Below, piece after piece: positions 26,026 through 35,690 of a stretch of 64,000 bases of DNA. Position 1 is the first letter of the stretch; the number at the start of each line of letters is the position of its first letter. The notes below the pieces were generated by a model. It saw only the letters and a list, made by a program, of their open reading frames with translations. It searched no databases and was not told the origin of the DNA. The translations under genes were made by a program, and so were the position numbers. This stretch comes from Streptomyces sp. B21-083 (GTDB taxonomy: Bacteria > Actinomycetota > Actinomycetes > Streptomycetales > Streptomycetaceae). The DNA lies in assembly GCF_036898825.1 (NCBI RefSeq), contig NZ_JARUND010000002.1, forward strand, positions 3,720,001 to 3,784,000, read 5' to 3'.

Positions 26026-27816
26026 TCAGATCCGGTGCACCGTGTGCAGGGTGGTGGCGTAGGTTCCCGTGCCGTCCAGGAGTGAGGCGCCGCCGAGGTC
26101 GCCCATCGTGGGCCCGTTGACGGTCTTGCGGCTGGAGAGGAACCGGCGCTTGCCGGCCGCGTCCGTGCCGAGGTGGATACCGACGTGATCGACGGTGACT
26201 GTCGGGTTGTTCGGGTCGTTCGGGGTGTCGTCACCGGAGTCGGCGTTGAAGAGGACCAGGTCGCCGGGCTGGAGCAGCGCGGCGGCGGGCGGGTTGGTGC
26301 CGTCGGTGCGGTCGATGCGTACGCCGGGGGCGTGGTCGGCCATGTGCCGGGACTTGCGCGGGATCCGGAGCCCTGTGGTGTCCTCGCCTGCGGCCATCGG
26401 AACGCCCAGGTGGTAGCCGTAGACCATGCGCGTGTACCCCGAGCAGTCGAGATTGCCGACCTGCTTGCTGGACGGCCCGGTGTGGACGCCGTCGTCGAAG
26501 GTCCAGCCGACGTTCATGTACTCGTGGAAGTCGGCGCCCTCGTACCGGTAGCCCTGGGGATCGAGATACCCGTACCCGGCCTCGCCCAGCACCTGCTTGC
26601 CCTGGGCCGGTCCGGCCCCGGCCGTCACCGCGGGCGCGTCGCCGAGGAACATGGCGGCGTACGCGAGCACGTCAGGGGCAGTGGATCCGGCCCACGTACG
26701 TATGACGGCTTCTGTCTCCTCGTTCCAGTTGCCGTCGAAGGGCTGGGGCAGCACCCGTACCCAGTCGCCGTGGGTGACGCTCGGCGGGGTGTCCCAGTTG
26801 GCGGCGTCCACCTGGAAACGGCTGACGGCGAGTGTGACCGGCAGGTTGGTGCACCCGGTTGCGGCCAGCGCGCGCAGTCCCACGCGTCCCTTGCCGAAGG
26901 TGGAGTCGCTGACCTCGACGGCCCAGGCGGACGGCTCCGCCGACGCCGACGCCCACGCCTTGGCCCGGATGACCGCCCCCTCCCGCCGCACCCGGATCGT
27001 CCAACGGGTGCCTGCGGACACCCCGGTGGCAAGGGTCACCGGGGAGGCCAACTGCCCTACGACGTCGGCGACTTCCTTCTCGACGCGCAGTTGGACAGCG
27101 CCTGTGGTGAGAAAGGACAGCCGGGCCCGGTAGTTGTTGTGCGTGTTCTGATAACCGAAGGACAGCGCGTACGAACACGCGTCCCCCGCAGGCACCTTGT
27201 CGAACGACGCCACCGCCCGCACGTCGACGTCGGTGATCTCGTCGTCCCGCAGGCTGGCGTGCCGACTGACGTTCTCCGTGGTCAGGGCGATTCTCCCGAC
27301 CCCTGGCACGACCGAGAAGTCGGTGTCGACACCCCCGAGTGTGGACCAACTGCCGCCCCCGGGCGAGGTACCCCAGTACGCCCGGCTCGTCTCCGGCAGC
27401 GACAGATCCGGCAGGGTGCGCTGGAAGTCGTCCACGAAGAGTCGCTTGTTCTCGGCGAACGTCCGCTGCGGGCCCGGCAGTACGACGGACCGAGCACCGT
27501 GCGTGAGCAGCGCGACGCGCTTGCCGCCTGAGGTGACCTCGGTGCGGGACGGGGTTCCGGGGAGGACGGTGGCGGTGAGCGCGGCGCCGAGGGTCAGGGA
27601 GGCGAAGTAGGAGGCGTTCAGCGGGGGGAGGGTCACTGCCGAACGGGCGCCTGCGGCAAGGGCGTTCGCTGCCACGCCGGTCGTCGGCGCGAAGGGCGGG
27701 ACGGACACGGACGAGCCGGCGGCGCGGGCCGGAGCAACGGTCAGACCGGCCAACGGCACGGAGGCCGCGGTGGCTGCGATGGCGGTGAGCAGGTGACGCC
27801 GTGAGGTGGTGGTCAT
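26026..27816 (-). CDS. exported NlpC/P60-type cell-wall hydrolase
   Basis: About 596 residues from ATG 27816 (MTTTSRRHLLTAIAATAASVPL), with a twin-arginine-like signal and AlaXAla cleavage; earlier in-frame ATGs exist at 27825 and 27843. The middle part is a beta-sandwich (LamG-like, VDDFQRTLPDL to VSRFQVDAANW). The C-terminal papain-like domain has the catalytic Cys in QVGNLDCSGYTRMVYGYH and the His in VTVDHVGIHLGTDAAG. It probably cuts peptidoglycan peptides outside the cell. It is monocistronic. Confidence 0.85.
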   Translation of the reverse strand: MTTTSRRHLLTAIAATAASVPLAGLTVAPARAAGSSVSVPPFAPTTGVAANALAAGARSAVTLPPLNASYFASLTLGAALTATVLPGTPSRTEVTSGGKRVALLTHGARSVVLPGPQRTFAENKRLFVDDFQRTLPDLSLPETSRAYWGTSPGGGSWSTLGGVDTDFSVVPGVGRIALTTENVSRHASLRDDEITDVDVRAVASFDKVPAGDACSYALSFGYQNTHNNYRARLSFLTTGAVQLRVEKEVADVVGQLASPVTLATGVSAGTRWTIRVRREGAVIRAKAWASASAEPSAWAVEVSDSTFGKGRVGLRALAATGCTNLPVTLAVSRFQVDAANWDTPPSVTHGDWVRVLPQPFDGNWNEETEAVIRTWAGSTAPDVLAYAAMFLGDAPAVTAGAGPAQGKQVLGEAGYGYLDPQGYRYEGADFHEYMNVGWTFDDGVHTGPSSKQVGNLDCSGYTRMVYGYHLGVPMAAGEDTTGLRIPRKSRHMADHAPGVRIDRTDGTNPPAAALLQPGDLVLFNADSGDDTPNDPNNPTVTVDHVGIHLGTDAAGKRRFLSSRKTVNGPTMGDLGGASLLDGTGTYATTLHTVHRI

Positions 27817-27988
27817 GGCGGACATGATCTCGTACGGCGTCACGATGGGCCGGTGTGCGAGTGGTCGGCCGGTCGGCCGGACTCAGGTGAGCCGCCCCGG
27901 AGCGGGAGGCGGCGCCGCCACCCATGCCGCCGGTACGCCCGCCGGCATGCCCGGAAGCCGCCGCCGCGGGCTGCCCCCACCGGCGGAA

Positions 27989-28126
27989 CTACACACGTGC
28001 CGCCCTGTCCCAGCCGTCCTCCGCGAGCATGACCAGGAGGAACGACAGCAGGTCGGTCGACGACTGCGTGGTCTCGGCGCCGCCGGTGAGATGGACCGAG
28101 ACGGCGGCCACGCCGGTGCCGCGCAT
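27989..28126 (-). CDS. candidate small protein, 45 residues
   Basis: A short frame (MRGTGVAAVSVHLTGG, then DLLSFLLVMLAEDGWDRAARV) runs from ATG 28126 to TAG 27989. An in-frame GTG lies 9 bp earlier. Nearly all third positions are G or C, as in real genes here. No ribosome site is obvious and I recognise no family. It lies in the otherwise geneless 475 bp between the NlpC/P60 gene and desE. Confidence 0.35.
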   Translation of the reverse strand: MRGTGVAAVSVHLTGGAETTQSSTDLLSFLLVMLAEDGWDRAARV

Positions 28127-28221
28127 GCCGGTCACGGGCCAACACGATGAAGGTGGTGAAGACGGTGAAGGTGGAGGGGACGGCGAAGACGGAAGACCTG
28201 GGCCGACCCCTGGACCTCAAG

Positions 28222-28240
28222 TGAGGTTAGGCTAACCTTC
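28222..28240. promoter_or_regulatory. iron box upstream of desE
   Basis: The 19-bp site TGAGGTTAGGCTAACCTTC matches the DmdR/IdeR iron-box consensus at the core GGTTAGGCTAACC and lies 51 bp upstream of the desE start. It predicts iron-dependent repression of desEF. Confidence 0.9.
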
Positions 28241-28291
28241 CTAGCGGATTGTCCGGCGGACCGAACCGCCCCGTTCGAAAGCAGCCATCTC

Positions 28292-29353
28292 ATGCCCAAC
28301 GCCCGTGCCACCCACCTCTCCCGCCGCGGCATCCTCGCCGCAGGCGGCGCCCTCGGCCTCGGTGCCGTCCTCGCCGCCTGCGGGGACGAGGACGCGAAAA
28401 ACGGTGGCGCGGGCGCGGACGCGTCGAAGGCCGGCGCGACTCCCCCCGCCGGGCCCTGGACGTTCGAGGACGACCGCGGCCAGACCGCCAAGGCCGACAA
28501 GGTGCCCTCCAGCATCGTCGCCTTCACCGGTGTCGCCGCCGCGCTCCACGACTACGGCGTCGAGGTCAGGGGCGTCTTCGGCCCGACCACGACCAAGGAC
28601 GGCAAGGCAGACGTCCAGGCCGGCGACATGGACGTCACCAAGGTGACCGTCCTCGGCAACGAGTGGGGCCAGTTCAACATCGAGAAGTACGCGGCCCTCG
28701 CCCCGGACCTCCTCGTCACCACGATGTTCGACAGCGCGGGCACCCTCTGGTACGTCCCTGAGGAGTCCAAGGAGAAGATCCTCGCCGTCGGCGCCCCGAC
28801 CGTCGGCATCTCCGTGTTCGACGTCCAGCTCGACCAGCCGCTGCGGCGCATGCTGGAGCTGGCGAAGACCCTCGGCGCGGACACCACCTCCGCCAAGGTG
28901 ACCGCCGCGAAGAAGGCATTCGAGGACGCCGCCGCCCGACTGCGCGCCGCCACCAGGGCCAAGCCGAACGTCAAGGTGCTGGTCGGTTCCGCGAGCCAGG
29001 ACATCTTCTACGTCTCCGGCTCCAACCTCTCCGTCGACCTGGAGTACTTCAAGGCCCTCGGCGTGAACTTCGTCGAGCCCGCCGCCGACGTCCTGAAGGC
29101 GAGCGGCGGCTGGTACGAGAGCCTGAGCTGGGAGAACGTCGACAAGTACAAGGCCGACGTGATCATGATGGACAACCGTACGTCGGCCATTCAGCCCGCC
29201 GACATCACCGAGGCGACCTGGAAGCAGTTGCCTGCGGTGAAGGCGGGTCAGGTGATCGCGCGTAATCCCGAGCCGATCCTGTCGTACGACAAGTGCGTGC
29301 CGCTTCTCACGAGCCTCGCGGAGGCGATCGAGAACGCGAAGAAGGTCGGTTGA
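28292..29353 (+). CDS. desE: ferrioxamine-binding lipoprotein DesE
   Basis: A 353-residue ABC-type periplasmic-binding lipoprotein. The N terminus THLSRRGILAAGGALGLG ends with the lipobox LAAC (Cys about residue 30) and carries an Arg pair compatible with Tat export. The class III binding-protein fold starts at GPWTFEDDRGQTAKADKVP and includes VFGPTTTKDGKADVQ and NVKVLVGSASQDIFYVSG. It captures ferrioxamines on the outside of the membrane for an importer. It is preceded by an iron box and followed by the siderophore reductase gene desF. Confidence 0.95.
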   Translation: MPNARATHLSRRGILAAGGALGLGAVLAACGDEDAKNGGAGADASKAGATPPAGPWTFEDDRGQTAKADKVPSSIVAFTGVAAALHDYGVEVRGVFGPTTTKDGKADVQAGDMDVTKVTVLGNEWGQFNIEKYAALAPDLLVTTMFDSAGTLWYVPEESKEKILAVGAPTVGISVFDVQLDQPLRRMLELAKTLGADTTSAKVTAAKKAFEDAAARLRAATRAKPNVKVLVGSASQDIFYVSGSNLSVDLEYFKALGVNFVEPAADVLKASGGWYESLSWENVDKYKADVIMMDNRTSAIQPADITEATWKQLPAVKAGQVIARNPEPILSYDKCVPLLTSLAEAIENAKKVG

Positions 29354-29412
29354 CACCGGGCACCTTGATTCGCGCCGTGAGTGTGCTCGTTCGTGGGGAG
29401 CCGCGCGTCCGC

Positions 29413-29460
29413 TGTGGCTGGTCGCGCAGTTCCCCGCGCCCCTTTCAGGGGCGTGCCATC
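29413..29460 (+). repeat. Streptomyces dispersed palindromic repeat, copy 1
   Basis: The segment contains CTGGTCGCGCAGTTCCCCGC followed by GCCCCTTTCAGGGGCG. It matches copies at 40557-40612 (reverse) and 55268-55324. All lie just after a stop codon and may serve as terminators or mRNA stabilisers. Confidence 0.7.
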
Positions 29461-29491
29461 CGCGCCCCCTGACCCCACTTCAGGAGGACTC

Positions 29492-30367
29492 ATGACGACC
29501 GCCGTCGCCGCCCCCTTCCGGTTCTTCGCCCTCCAAGTAGTTCGCACCGCCCGCCTCGGGCCATCCCTCCTCCGCATCACCTTCGCCGGGGACGATCTGT
29601 CGGACTTCTTCTCCGACGGGCGCGATCAGAGTCTCTCCCTCTTTCTTCCGCACCCGGGGCAGGACGCCCCCGCCGTGCCCGTCGAGCTGGGCGACGGATG
29701 GTGGCAGGGGTGGCGTGAACTCCCGGACGACGTACGGGCGGTGCTGCGCTCGTACACGCTCCGCGCTCTGCGCGCCGACGCTCACGGTCGTACGACGGAG
29801 ATCGACATCGACTTCGTGCTGCACGGCGTCGAACCCGGCGCCGTCGCCCCCGCCGGGCCCGCCTCCCTCTGGGCCTCCCGGGCGGGCGTCGGGGACCGGG
29901 TCCTGGTGCTCGGGCCGGCGATCGCCGACAACCGCGCGATCCGCTTCTGCCCGCCGACCGGCACCGATCTCGTCGTCATCTGGGCGGACGAGACCGCCGT
30001 ACCGGCCGCCTCCGCGATCCTCGAATCGCTGCCCGCCGGCACCCGGGCCCAGGTCTGGCTGGAGGCCGGGCACGCCGGCGACATGCAGGATCTGGTGACC
30101 GCCGCCGACGCCGAGATCACCTGGCTCGTGCGCGGCGCGGTCACCGGTGCGGGCGTCGGCACCCCCACCGCCCTGGAAGCGATCCGGGCCGCCCGACTCC
30201 CTTTCGCCGAGCGGCCGTACGTCTGGATCGCGGGCGAGTCGTCCGCCGTGAAGGAGCTGCGCCGGCATCTCGTACGGGAGCGCGGTGTCGACCGTCGGGC
30301 CGTCACCTTCGTCGGTTACTGGCGGCGCGGGCTGAGCGAGGAACAGCTGCGTGAGCAGCCCGAATGA
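29492..30367 (+). CDS. desF: siderophore-interacting protein DesF (ferric reductase)
   Basis: A 291-residue protein from ATG 29492, with a CAGGAGGA site 5 bp upstream. It is a ViuB/YqjH-type FAD reductase: the FAD-binding beta-barrel has RQ/DQSLSLFLPHP and LRSYTLRALRADA (RxYTxR motif). The C-terminal NAD(P)H part has VVIWADETAVPAASAILESLP and ends YVWIAGESSAVKELRRHLVRERG with GYWRRGLSEEQ. It would reduce Fe(III)-ferrioxamine in the cytoplasm to free the iron. It forms an operon with desE. Confidence 0.93.
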   Translation: MTTAVAAPFRFFALQVVRTARLGPSLLRITFAGDDLSDFFSDGRDQSLSLFLPHPGQDAPAVPVELGDGWWQGWRELPDDVRAVLRSYTLRALRADAHGRTTEIDIDFVLHGVEPGAVAPAGPASLWASRAGVGDRVLVLGPAIADNRAIRFCPPTGTDLVVIWADETAVPAASAILESLPAGTRAQVWLEAGHAGDMQDLVTAADAEITWLVRGAVTGAGVGTPTALEAIRAARLPFAERPYVWIAGESSAVKELRRHLVRERGVDRRAVTFVGYWRRGLSEEQLREQPE

Positions 30368-30420
30368 CGGGAGAGGCCCAGGTCACAGCCGTGACGGTGG
30401 GACCGGTGATTCACAGAAAC

Positions 30421-30439
30421 TTAGGTTAGGCTAACCTAA
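30421..30439. promoter_or_regulatory. perfect iron box upstream of desA
   Basis: TTAGGTTAGGCTAACCTAA is a full 19-bp palindrome identical to the DmdR1/IdeR consensus, 69 bp before the desA start. It predicts iron-dependent repression of desABCD. Confidence 0.95.
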
Positions 30440-30507
30440 GTTAATCGTTCGGCCGTTCGGCATGCTGAACCAGCACCTGCCCTCTCTGTTTCCCGGAGGC
30501 TCCCCCG

Positions 30508-31953
30508 ATGCGCTCGCACCTGCTCAATGACACGACCGCGGAGCGGTACCGCCGTTCCGTGACCGAAGGAGTCGAGCGGGTGGCGGCGAAACTCGCCACC
30601 ACGGACCGTCCGTTCACCGGCGTCACGGTCGACGCCCTCGCCCCCCGCATCGACCGGATCGACCTGGACCGCCCCCTCCTCGACGAGGCCGCCGCCCTCG
30701 ACGAGCTCGAAGAGGTCTATCTGCGCGACGCGGTCTACTTCCACCACCCGCGCTACCTCGCCCACCTCAACTGCCCGGTCGTCATACCGGCGGTGCTCGG
30801 CGAGGCCATCCTCTCCGCCGTCAACTCCTCCCTCGACACCTGGGACCAGTCGGCCGGCGGCACCCTCATCGAGCGCAAACTGATCGACTGGACCAACGAG
30901 CGCATCGGCCTCGGCCCCGCCGCCGACGGCATCTTCACCAGCGGCGGCAGCCAGTCCAACCTCCAGGCGCTGCTGCTGGCCCGGGAGGAGGCGAAGAGCG
31001 AGTCCACCGCCGACCTGCGTATCCTCGCCTCCGAGGTCAGCCACTTCAGCGTGAAGAAGTCCGCGAAGCTCCTCGGACTGAGCCCCGACGCTGTCGTCTC
31101 CATCCCCGTCGGCCACGACAAGCGCATGCAAACTGTCGCCCTCGCCCACGAGTTGGAGCGCTGCCGACGCGACGGGCTGGTCGCGATGGCCGTCGTCGCC
31201 ACCGCCGGCACCACCGACTTCGGCTCCATCGATCCGCTCCCCGAGATCGCCGAACTCTGTGCCCAGTACGGCACTTGGCTGCACGTCGACGCCGCCTACG
31301 GCTGTGGACTGCTCGCCTCGGTCAAGCGCCGGGACCTTCTCACCGGCATCGAGCGCGCCGACTCGGTAACCGTCGACTACCACAAGTCCTTCTTCCAGCC
31401 GGTGAGTTCGAGCGCGGTGCTGGTCCGGGACGCGGCCACGCTCCGGCACGCCACCTATCACGCTGAGTACCTCAACCCGCGTCGCATGGTGCAGGAGCGC
31501 ATCCCCAACCAGGTCGACAAGTCACTGCAGACGACCCGTCGTTTCGACGCGCTCAAGCTGTGGATGACCCTGCGCGTGATGGGCGCCGACGGTATCGGCG
31601 AACTCTTCGACGAGGTCTGCGACCTGGCCCAGGAGGGCTGGGAGATCCTTGCCGCCGACCCGCGCTACGACGTCGTCGTCGAGCCCTCCCTCTCCACCCT
31701 CGTCTTCCGCTACATCCCCGCCGCCGTCACCGACCCCGCGGACATCGACCGCGCCAACCTGTACGCCCGCAAGGCCCTGTTCGCCTCCGGTGCGGCCGTG
31801 GTCGCGGGGACGAAGGTCGGCGCACGGCACTACCTCAAGTTCACCCTGCTCAACCCCGAGACGACGACGGACGACATCACCGCCGTACTCGACCTGATCG
31901 CCGGCCATGCCGAGCAGTACCTTGGAGCATCCGTTGACCGCGTCGCTTCCTGA
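30508..31953 (+). CDS. desA: lysine decarboxylase DesA
   Basis: A 481-residue PLP-dependent group II decarboxylase. Motifs are [64 protein letters not shown] (PLP Asp), and the Schiff-base Lys in [19 protein letters not shown]. It makes cadaverine from lysine, the first step of desferrioxamine assembly. It heads desABCD under the perfect iron box. Its 3' end overlaps the proposed desB start by 20 bp, showing translational coupling. Confidence 0.96.
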   Translation: MRSHLLNDTTAERYRRSVTEGVERVAAKLATTDRPFTGVTVDALAPRIDRIDLDRPLLDEAAALDELEEVYLRDAVYFHHPRYLAHLNCPVVIPAVLGEAILSAVNSSLDTWDQSAGGTLIERKLIDWTNERIGLGPAADGIFTSGGSQSNLQALLLAREEAKSESTADLRILASEVSHFSVKKSAKLLGLSPDAVVSIPVGHDKRMQTVALAHELERCRRDGLVAMAVVATAGTTDFGSIDPLPEIAELCAQYGTWLHVDAAYGCGLLASVKRRDLLTGIERADSVTVDYHKSFFQPVSSSAVLVRDAATLRHATYHAEYLNPRRMVQERIPNQVDKSLQTTRRFDALKLWMTLRVMGADGIGELFDEVCDLAQEGWEILAADPRYDVVVEPSLSTLVFRYIPAAVTDPADIDRANLYARKALFASGAAVVAGTKVGARHYLKFTLLNPETTTDDITAVLDLIAGHAEQYLGASVDRVAS

Positions 31954-33253
31954 AGCCGCAGCCAAGACGAACCACACCTACGACTTCATAGGGATCGGTC
32001 TCGGCCCGTTCAACCTCGGACTCGCCTGTCTCACCGAGCCGATCGCCGAACTCGACGGCCTCTTCCTCGAATCGAAGCCCGACTTCGAATGGCATTCGGG
32101 AATGTTCCTCGACGGCGCACATCTCCAGACGCCGTTCATGTCGGACCTCGTCACCCTCGCCGATCCGACCTCCCCGTACTCCTTCCTCAACTATCTGAAG
32201 GAATCGGGCCGTCTCTACTCGTTCTACATCCGCGAGAACTTCTATCCCCTGCGCGTCGAGTACGACGACTACTGTCGCTGGGCCGCCGGCAAACTCCGCA
32301 GCGTCCGCTTCAACACCACGGTCGCGGAGGTGACTTACGAGGACGAGGACGAGCTGTACGTGGTCCGCACGGTGGCCGGTGATGTGTACCGGGCGCGCAA
32401 GCTCGTCCTCGGCACCGGTACTCCCCCGTACGTCCCGGAGGCGTGTGCGGACCTGGCCGGCGACTTCATCCACAACTCCCAGTACATGCGGCACAAGCGG
32501 GAGTTGCAGACCAAGGAGTCGATCACGCTCGTCGGCAGCGGTCAGTCCGCCGCCGAGATCTACCACGACCTCCTCAGCGAGATCGACGTCCACGGCTACC
32601 GGCTCAACTGGGTGACGCGCTCGCCGCGTTTCTTCCCGCTCGAATACACCAAGCTGACGCTGGAGATGACCTCCCCGGAGTACATCGACTACTTCCGCGC
32701 GCTGCCCGAGCGGACCCGTTACCGCCTCACGCAGGAGCAGAAGGGCCTGTTCAAGGGGATCGACGGCGAGCTGATCAACGAGATCTTCGACCTGCTCTAC
32801 CGGAAGAACCTCGGCGGCCCGGTCCCCACCCGTCTGCTCACCAACTCCGCGTTGAACACGGTGACTTACGAGAGCGGCAACGAAAACGGCAGCAGCAGCG
32901 GGACGTACACCCTCGGGCTGCGCCAGGAGGAGCAGGAGAAGGACTACACGCTGGACACCCAGGGTCTGATCCTCGCCACCGGCTACAAGTACGCCGAGCC
33001 CGAGTTCCTCAGGCCCGTCCGCGACCGGCTGCGCTACGACACCCAGGGCAACTTCGACATCGCCCGCAACTACTCGATCGACACGACCGGACGCGGGATC
33101 TTCCTGCAGAACTCCGGTGTCCACACTCACTCGATCACCTCACCCGACCTGGGCATGGGCGCGTACCGCAACAGCTTCATCATCGGCGAGCTGCTCGGCA
33201 GCGAGTACTACCCGGTCGAGAAGACCATCGCCTTCCAGGAGTTCGCCGTATGA
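31934..33253 (+). CDS. desB: cadaverine N-hydroxylase DesB
   Basis: About 439 residues from TTG 31934 ([17 protein letters not shown]), with TTGGAG 7-8 bp upstream; ATG 31907 lies deeper in desA and is less likely. It is a class B N-hydroxylating monooxygenase: FAD motif [20 protein letters not shown] motif [18 protein letters not shown], and the C-terminal [13 protein letters not shown] motif. It oxidises cadaverine to N-hydroxycadaverine with NADPH and O2. Its stop overlaps the desC ATG by 4 bp. Confidence 0.95.
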   Translation: MTASLPEAAAKTNHTYDFIGIGLGPFNLGLACLTEPIAELDGLFLESKPDFEWHSGMFLDGAHLQTPFMSDLVTLADPTSPYSFLNYLKESGRLYSFYIRENFYPLRVEYDDYCRWAAGKLRSVRFNTTVAEVTYEDEDELYVVRTVAGDVYRARKLVLGTGTPPYVPEACADLAGDFIHNSQYMRHKRELQTKESITLVGSGQSAAEIYHDLLSEIDVHGYRLNWVTRSPRFFPLEYTKLTLEMTSPEYIDYFRALPERTRYRLTQEQKGLFKGIDGELINEIFDLLYRKNLGGPVPTRLLTNSALNTVTYESGNENGSSSGTYTLGLRQEEQEKDYTLDTQGLILATGYKYAEPEFLRPVRDRLRYDTQGNFDIARNYSIDTTGRGIFLQNSGVHTHSITSPDLGMGAYRNSFIIGELLGSEYYPVEKTIAFQEFAV

Positions 33254-33795
33254 GCACCTCAACCGCCGTAGGCAGCCTGACCGTTCGCGCGCTCGACCCC
33301 CTCCAGGACGCCGAGCTGCTGCACGGCTGGCTCACGCACCCCAAGGCGTCCTACTGGATGATGCAGGACTCCCGGCTCGAAGACGTCGAGCGGGCCTATA
33401 TGGAGGTCGCCGCCGACGAGCACCAGGAGGCCCTGCTCGGTCTCCGGGACGGCGAACCCGCCTTCCTGATGGAGCGGTACGACCCGGTCCACCGCGAGCT
33501 GGTCGGCCTGTACGAGCCCGAGCCCGGCGACGTCGGCATGCACTTCCTGGTGCCGGCGACCGACACACCGGTGCCCGGGTTCACCAGGGCCGTCATCACC
33601 GCCGTGATGACACACCTCTTCGCGGACCCGCGTACCGCCCGCGTCGTCGTCGAGCCGGACGTCGGCAACAAGGCCGTCCACGCCCTGAACGAAGCCGTCG
33701 GGTTCGTGCCCGAGCGCGAGATACAGAAGCCGGAGAAGAAGGCGTTGCTGAGTTTCTGCACCCGCGAGCAGTTCGAGAGGGCGATGTCCGTATGA
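33250..33795 (+). CDS. desC: N-hydroxycadaverine acyltransferase DesC
   Basis: A 181-residue GNAT-like acyltransferase of the IucB/RhbD type. Features are [31 protein letters not shown] near the start, [57 protein letters not shown] (acetyl-CoA-binding and C-terminal family block), and FCTREQFE at the end. It acylates N-hydroxycadaverine with succinyl-CoA or acetyl-CoA to form hydroxamate. ATGA overlaps on both sides link it to desB and desD. Confidence 0.95.
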   Translation: MSTSTAVGSLTVRALDPLQDAELLHGWLTHPKASYWMMQDSRLEDVERAYMEVAADEHQEALLGLRDGEPAFLMERYDPVHRELVGLYEPEPGDVGMHFLVPATDTPVPGFTRAVITAVMTHLFADPRTARVVVEPDVGNKAVHALNEAVGFVPEREIQKPEKKALLSFCTREQFERAMSV

Positions 33796-35597
33796 GCCTC
33801 GCCGACGCCACGGCCCATCTCTCCCCCGAACGCTGGGAGCAGGCCAACCGCCTCCTCATCCGCAAGGCCCTCGCCGAGTTCGCGCACGAACGCCTGATCA
33901 CCCCCGAGCCCGAGCAGGACAAGGACGGGAATAGGGACGGGGACGGGGACGGGGACAGGTACGTCGTACTCGGCGACGACGGCCTGACCGGCTACCGCTT
34001 CACCGCCACCCGCCACGCCCTCGACCACTGGCAGGTCGACGCCGACTCCATCACCCGGCACCGCAACGGAGCCGAACTCCCGCTCGCCGCCCTCGACTTC
34101 TTCATCGAGCTGCGGAAATCGCTCGGCCTGAGCGACGAGGTCCTGCCCGTGTACCTGGAGGAGATCTCCTCCACCCTCTCCGGCACCTGCTACAAGCTCA
34201 CCAAGCCGCAGATCCCCGTCGCCGAGCTCGTGAGAAGCGGCTTCCAGGAGATCGAGACCGGGATGACCGAGGGTCACCCCTGCTTCGTCGCCAACAACGG
34301 GCGGCTGGGCTTCGGCGTGCACGAGTACCTCTCGTACGCACCCGAGACCGCGAGCCCGGTCCGGCTGGTGTGGCTCGCCGCGCACCGCTCGCGCGCCGCG
34401 TTCACGGCGGGCGTCGGTATCGAGTACGAGGCCTTCCTGCGCGCGGAGTTGGGGCATGAGACGGTCGTCCGCTTCCGTACGAAACTGTCCGACCAGGGCC
34501 TCGACCCCACCGAGTATCTCTTCATCCCGGTGCACCCCTGGCAGTGGTGGAACAAGCTCAGTGTCACCTTCGCCGCCGAGATCGCCCAGCAGCACCTGGT
34601 CTGCCTGGGCGAGGGCGACGACGAGTACCTGGCCCAGCAGTCCATCCGCACCTTCTTCAACCGGTCAGCCCCCGAGAAGCACTACGTCAAAACGGCTCTC
34701 TCGGTCCTCAACATGGGCTTCATGCGCGGGCTTTCGGCCGCCTACATGGAGGCCACCCCGGCCATCAACGACTGGCTCGCCCAACTCATCGACAACGACC
34801 CGGTGTTGAAGTCGACGGGCCTGTCGATCATCCGCGAGCGCGCGGCCGTCGGCTACCGTCACCTGGAGTACGAGGCCGCCACCGACCGCTACTCCCCCTA
34901 CCGCAAGATGCTGGCCGCGCTCTGGCGCGAGAGCCCGGTGCCGTCCCTCGCGGAGGGCGAGTCGCTCGCGACGATGGCCTCCCTGCTCCACGTCGACCAC
35001 GAGGGCCGCTCCTTCGCCGCCGCGCTCGTCGAGCAGTCGGGCCTGCCCCCGAAGGAGTGGCTGCGCGGCTACCTCCGCGCCTACCTCACCCCGCTCCTGC
35101 ACAGCTTCTACGCCTACGACCTGGTCTACATGCCGCACGGCGAGAACGTCATCCTCGTCCTGCGGGACGGCACGGTCCAGCGCGCGATCTACAAGGACAT
35201 CGCCGAGGAGATCGCCGTCATGGACCCGGACGCGGTACTGCCGCCGACGGTCGAGCGGCTGCGGGTGGACGTCCCGGAGGAGAAGAAGCTCCTGTCCGTC
35301 TTCACGGACGTCTTCGACTGCTTCCTCCGCTTCCTGGCCGCGAACCTCGCCACCGAAGGCGTCCTGGAGGAGGACGACTTCTGGCGGACGGTCGCCGAGG
35401 TCACCCGCGCATACCAGGCGTCAGCGCCCGAACTCGCCGACAAGTTCCGGCAGTACGACATGTTCGCGCCCGAGTTCGCCCTGTCCTGCCTCAACCGGCT
35501 CCAACTCCGCGACAACAAGCAGATGGTGGACCTCGCGGACCCGGCAGGCGCCCTCCAGCTCGTCGGCAACCTGAAGAACCCGATCGCAGGCCGGTAA
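33792..35597 (+). CDS. desD: desferrioxamine synthetase DesD
   Basis: A 601-residue NIS (IucA/IucC-type) synthetase. Landmarks are FIELRKSLGLSDEVLPVYLEEISSTL, EGHPCFVANNGRLGFG, FIPVHPWQWWNKL, QQSIRTFFNRSAPEKHYVKTALSVLNMGFMRGL, and YMPHGENVILVLRDG. It joins and cyclises N-hydroxysuccinylcadaverine units to desferrioxamines with ATP. An Asp-Gly run (DGNRDGDGDGDR, codons around 33922-33959) inserted near residue 50 comes from GGGGAC repeats and is absent from what I recall of other DesD proteins. It is the last gene of the operon. Confidence 0.96.
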   Translation: MSLADATAHLSPERWEQANRLLIRKALAEFAHERLITPEPEQDKDGNRDGDGDGDRYVVLGDDGLTGYRFTATRHALDHWQVDADSITRHRNGAELPLAALDFFIELRKSLGLSDEVLPVYLEEISSTLSGTCYKLTKPQIPVAELVRSGFQEIETGMTEGHPCFVANNGRLGFGVHEYLSYAPETASPVRLVWLAAHRSRAAFTAGVGIEYEAFLRAELGHETVVRFRTKLSDQGLDPTEYLFIPVHPWQWWNKLSVTFAAEIAQQHLVCLGEGDDEYLAQQSIRTFFNRSAPEKHYVKTALSVLNMGFMRGLSAAYMEATPAINDWLAQLIDNDPVLKSTGLSIIRERAAVGYRHLEYEAATDRYSPYRKMLAALWRESPVPSLAEGESLATMASLLHVDHEGRSFAAALVEQSGLPPKEWLRGYLRAYLTPLLHSFYAYDLVYMPHGENVILVLRDGTVQRAIYKDIAEEIAVMDPDAVLPPTVERLRVDVPEEKKLLSVFTDVFDCFLRFLAANLATEGVLEEDDFWRTVAEVTRAYQASAPELADKFRQYDMFAPEFALSCLNRLQLRDNKQMVDLADPAGALQLVGNLKNPIAGR

Positions 35598-35625
35598 GCA
35601 CACCCCGCGCACTCCCCTGTACAGA

Positions 35626-35660
35626 CGGGCACCTCGGAGTACGGTCCTTCGAGGTGCCCG
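35626..35660 (+). terminator. desABCD terminator
   Basis: A perfect 11-bp stem (35626-35636 with 35650-35660) lies 29 bp after the desD stop. Confidence 0.85.
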
Positions 35661-35690
35661 TCGTCTCGGGCATCGGGAACAATCTCCTTC

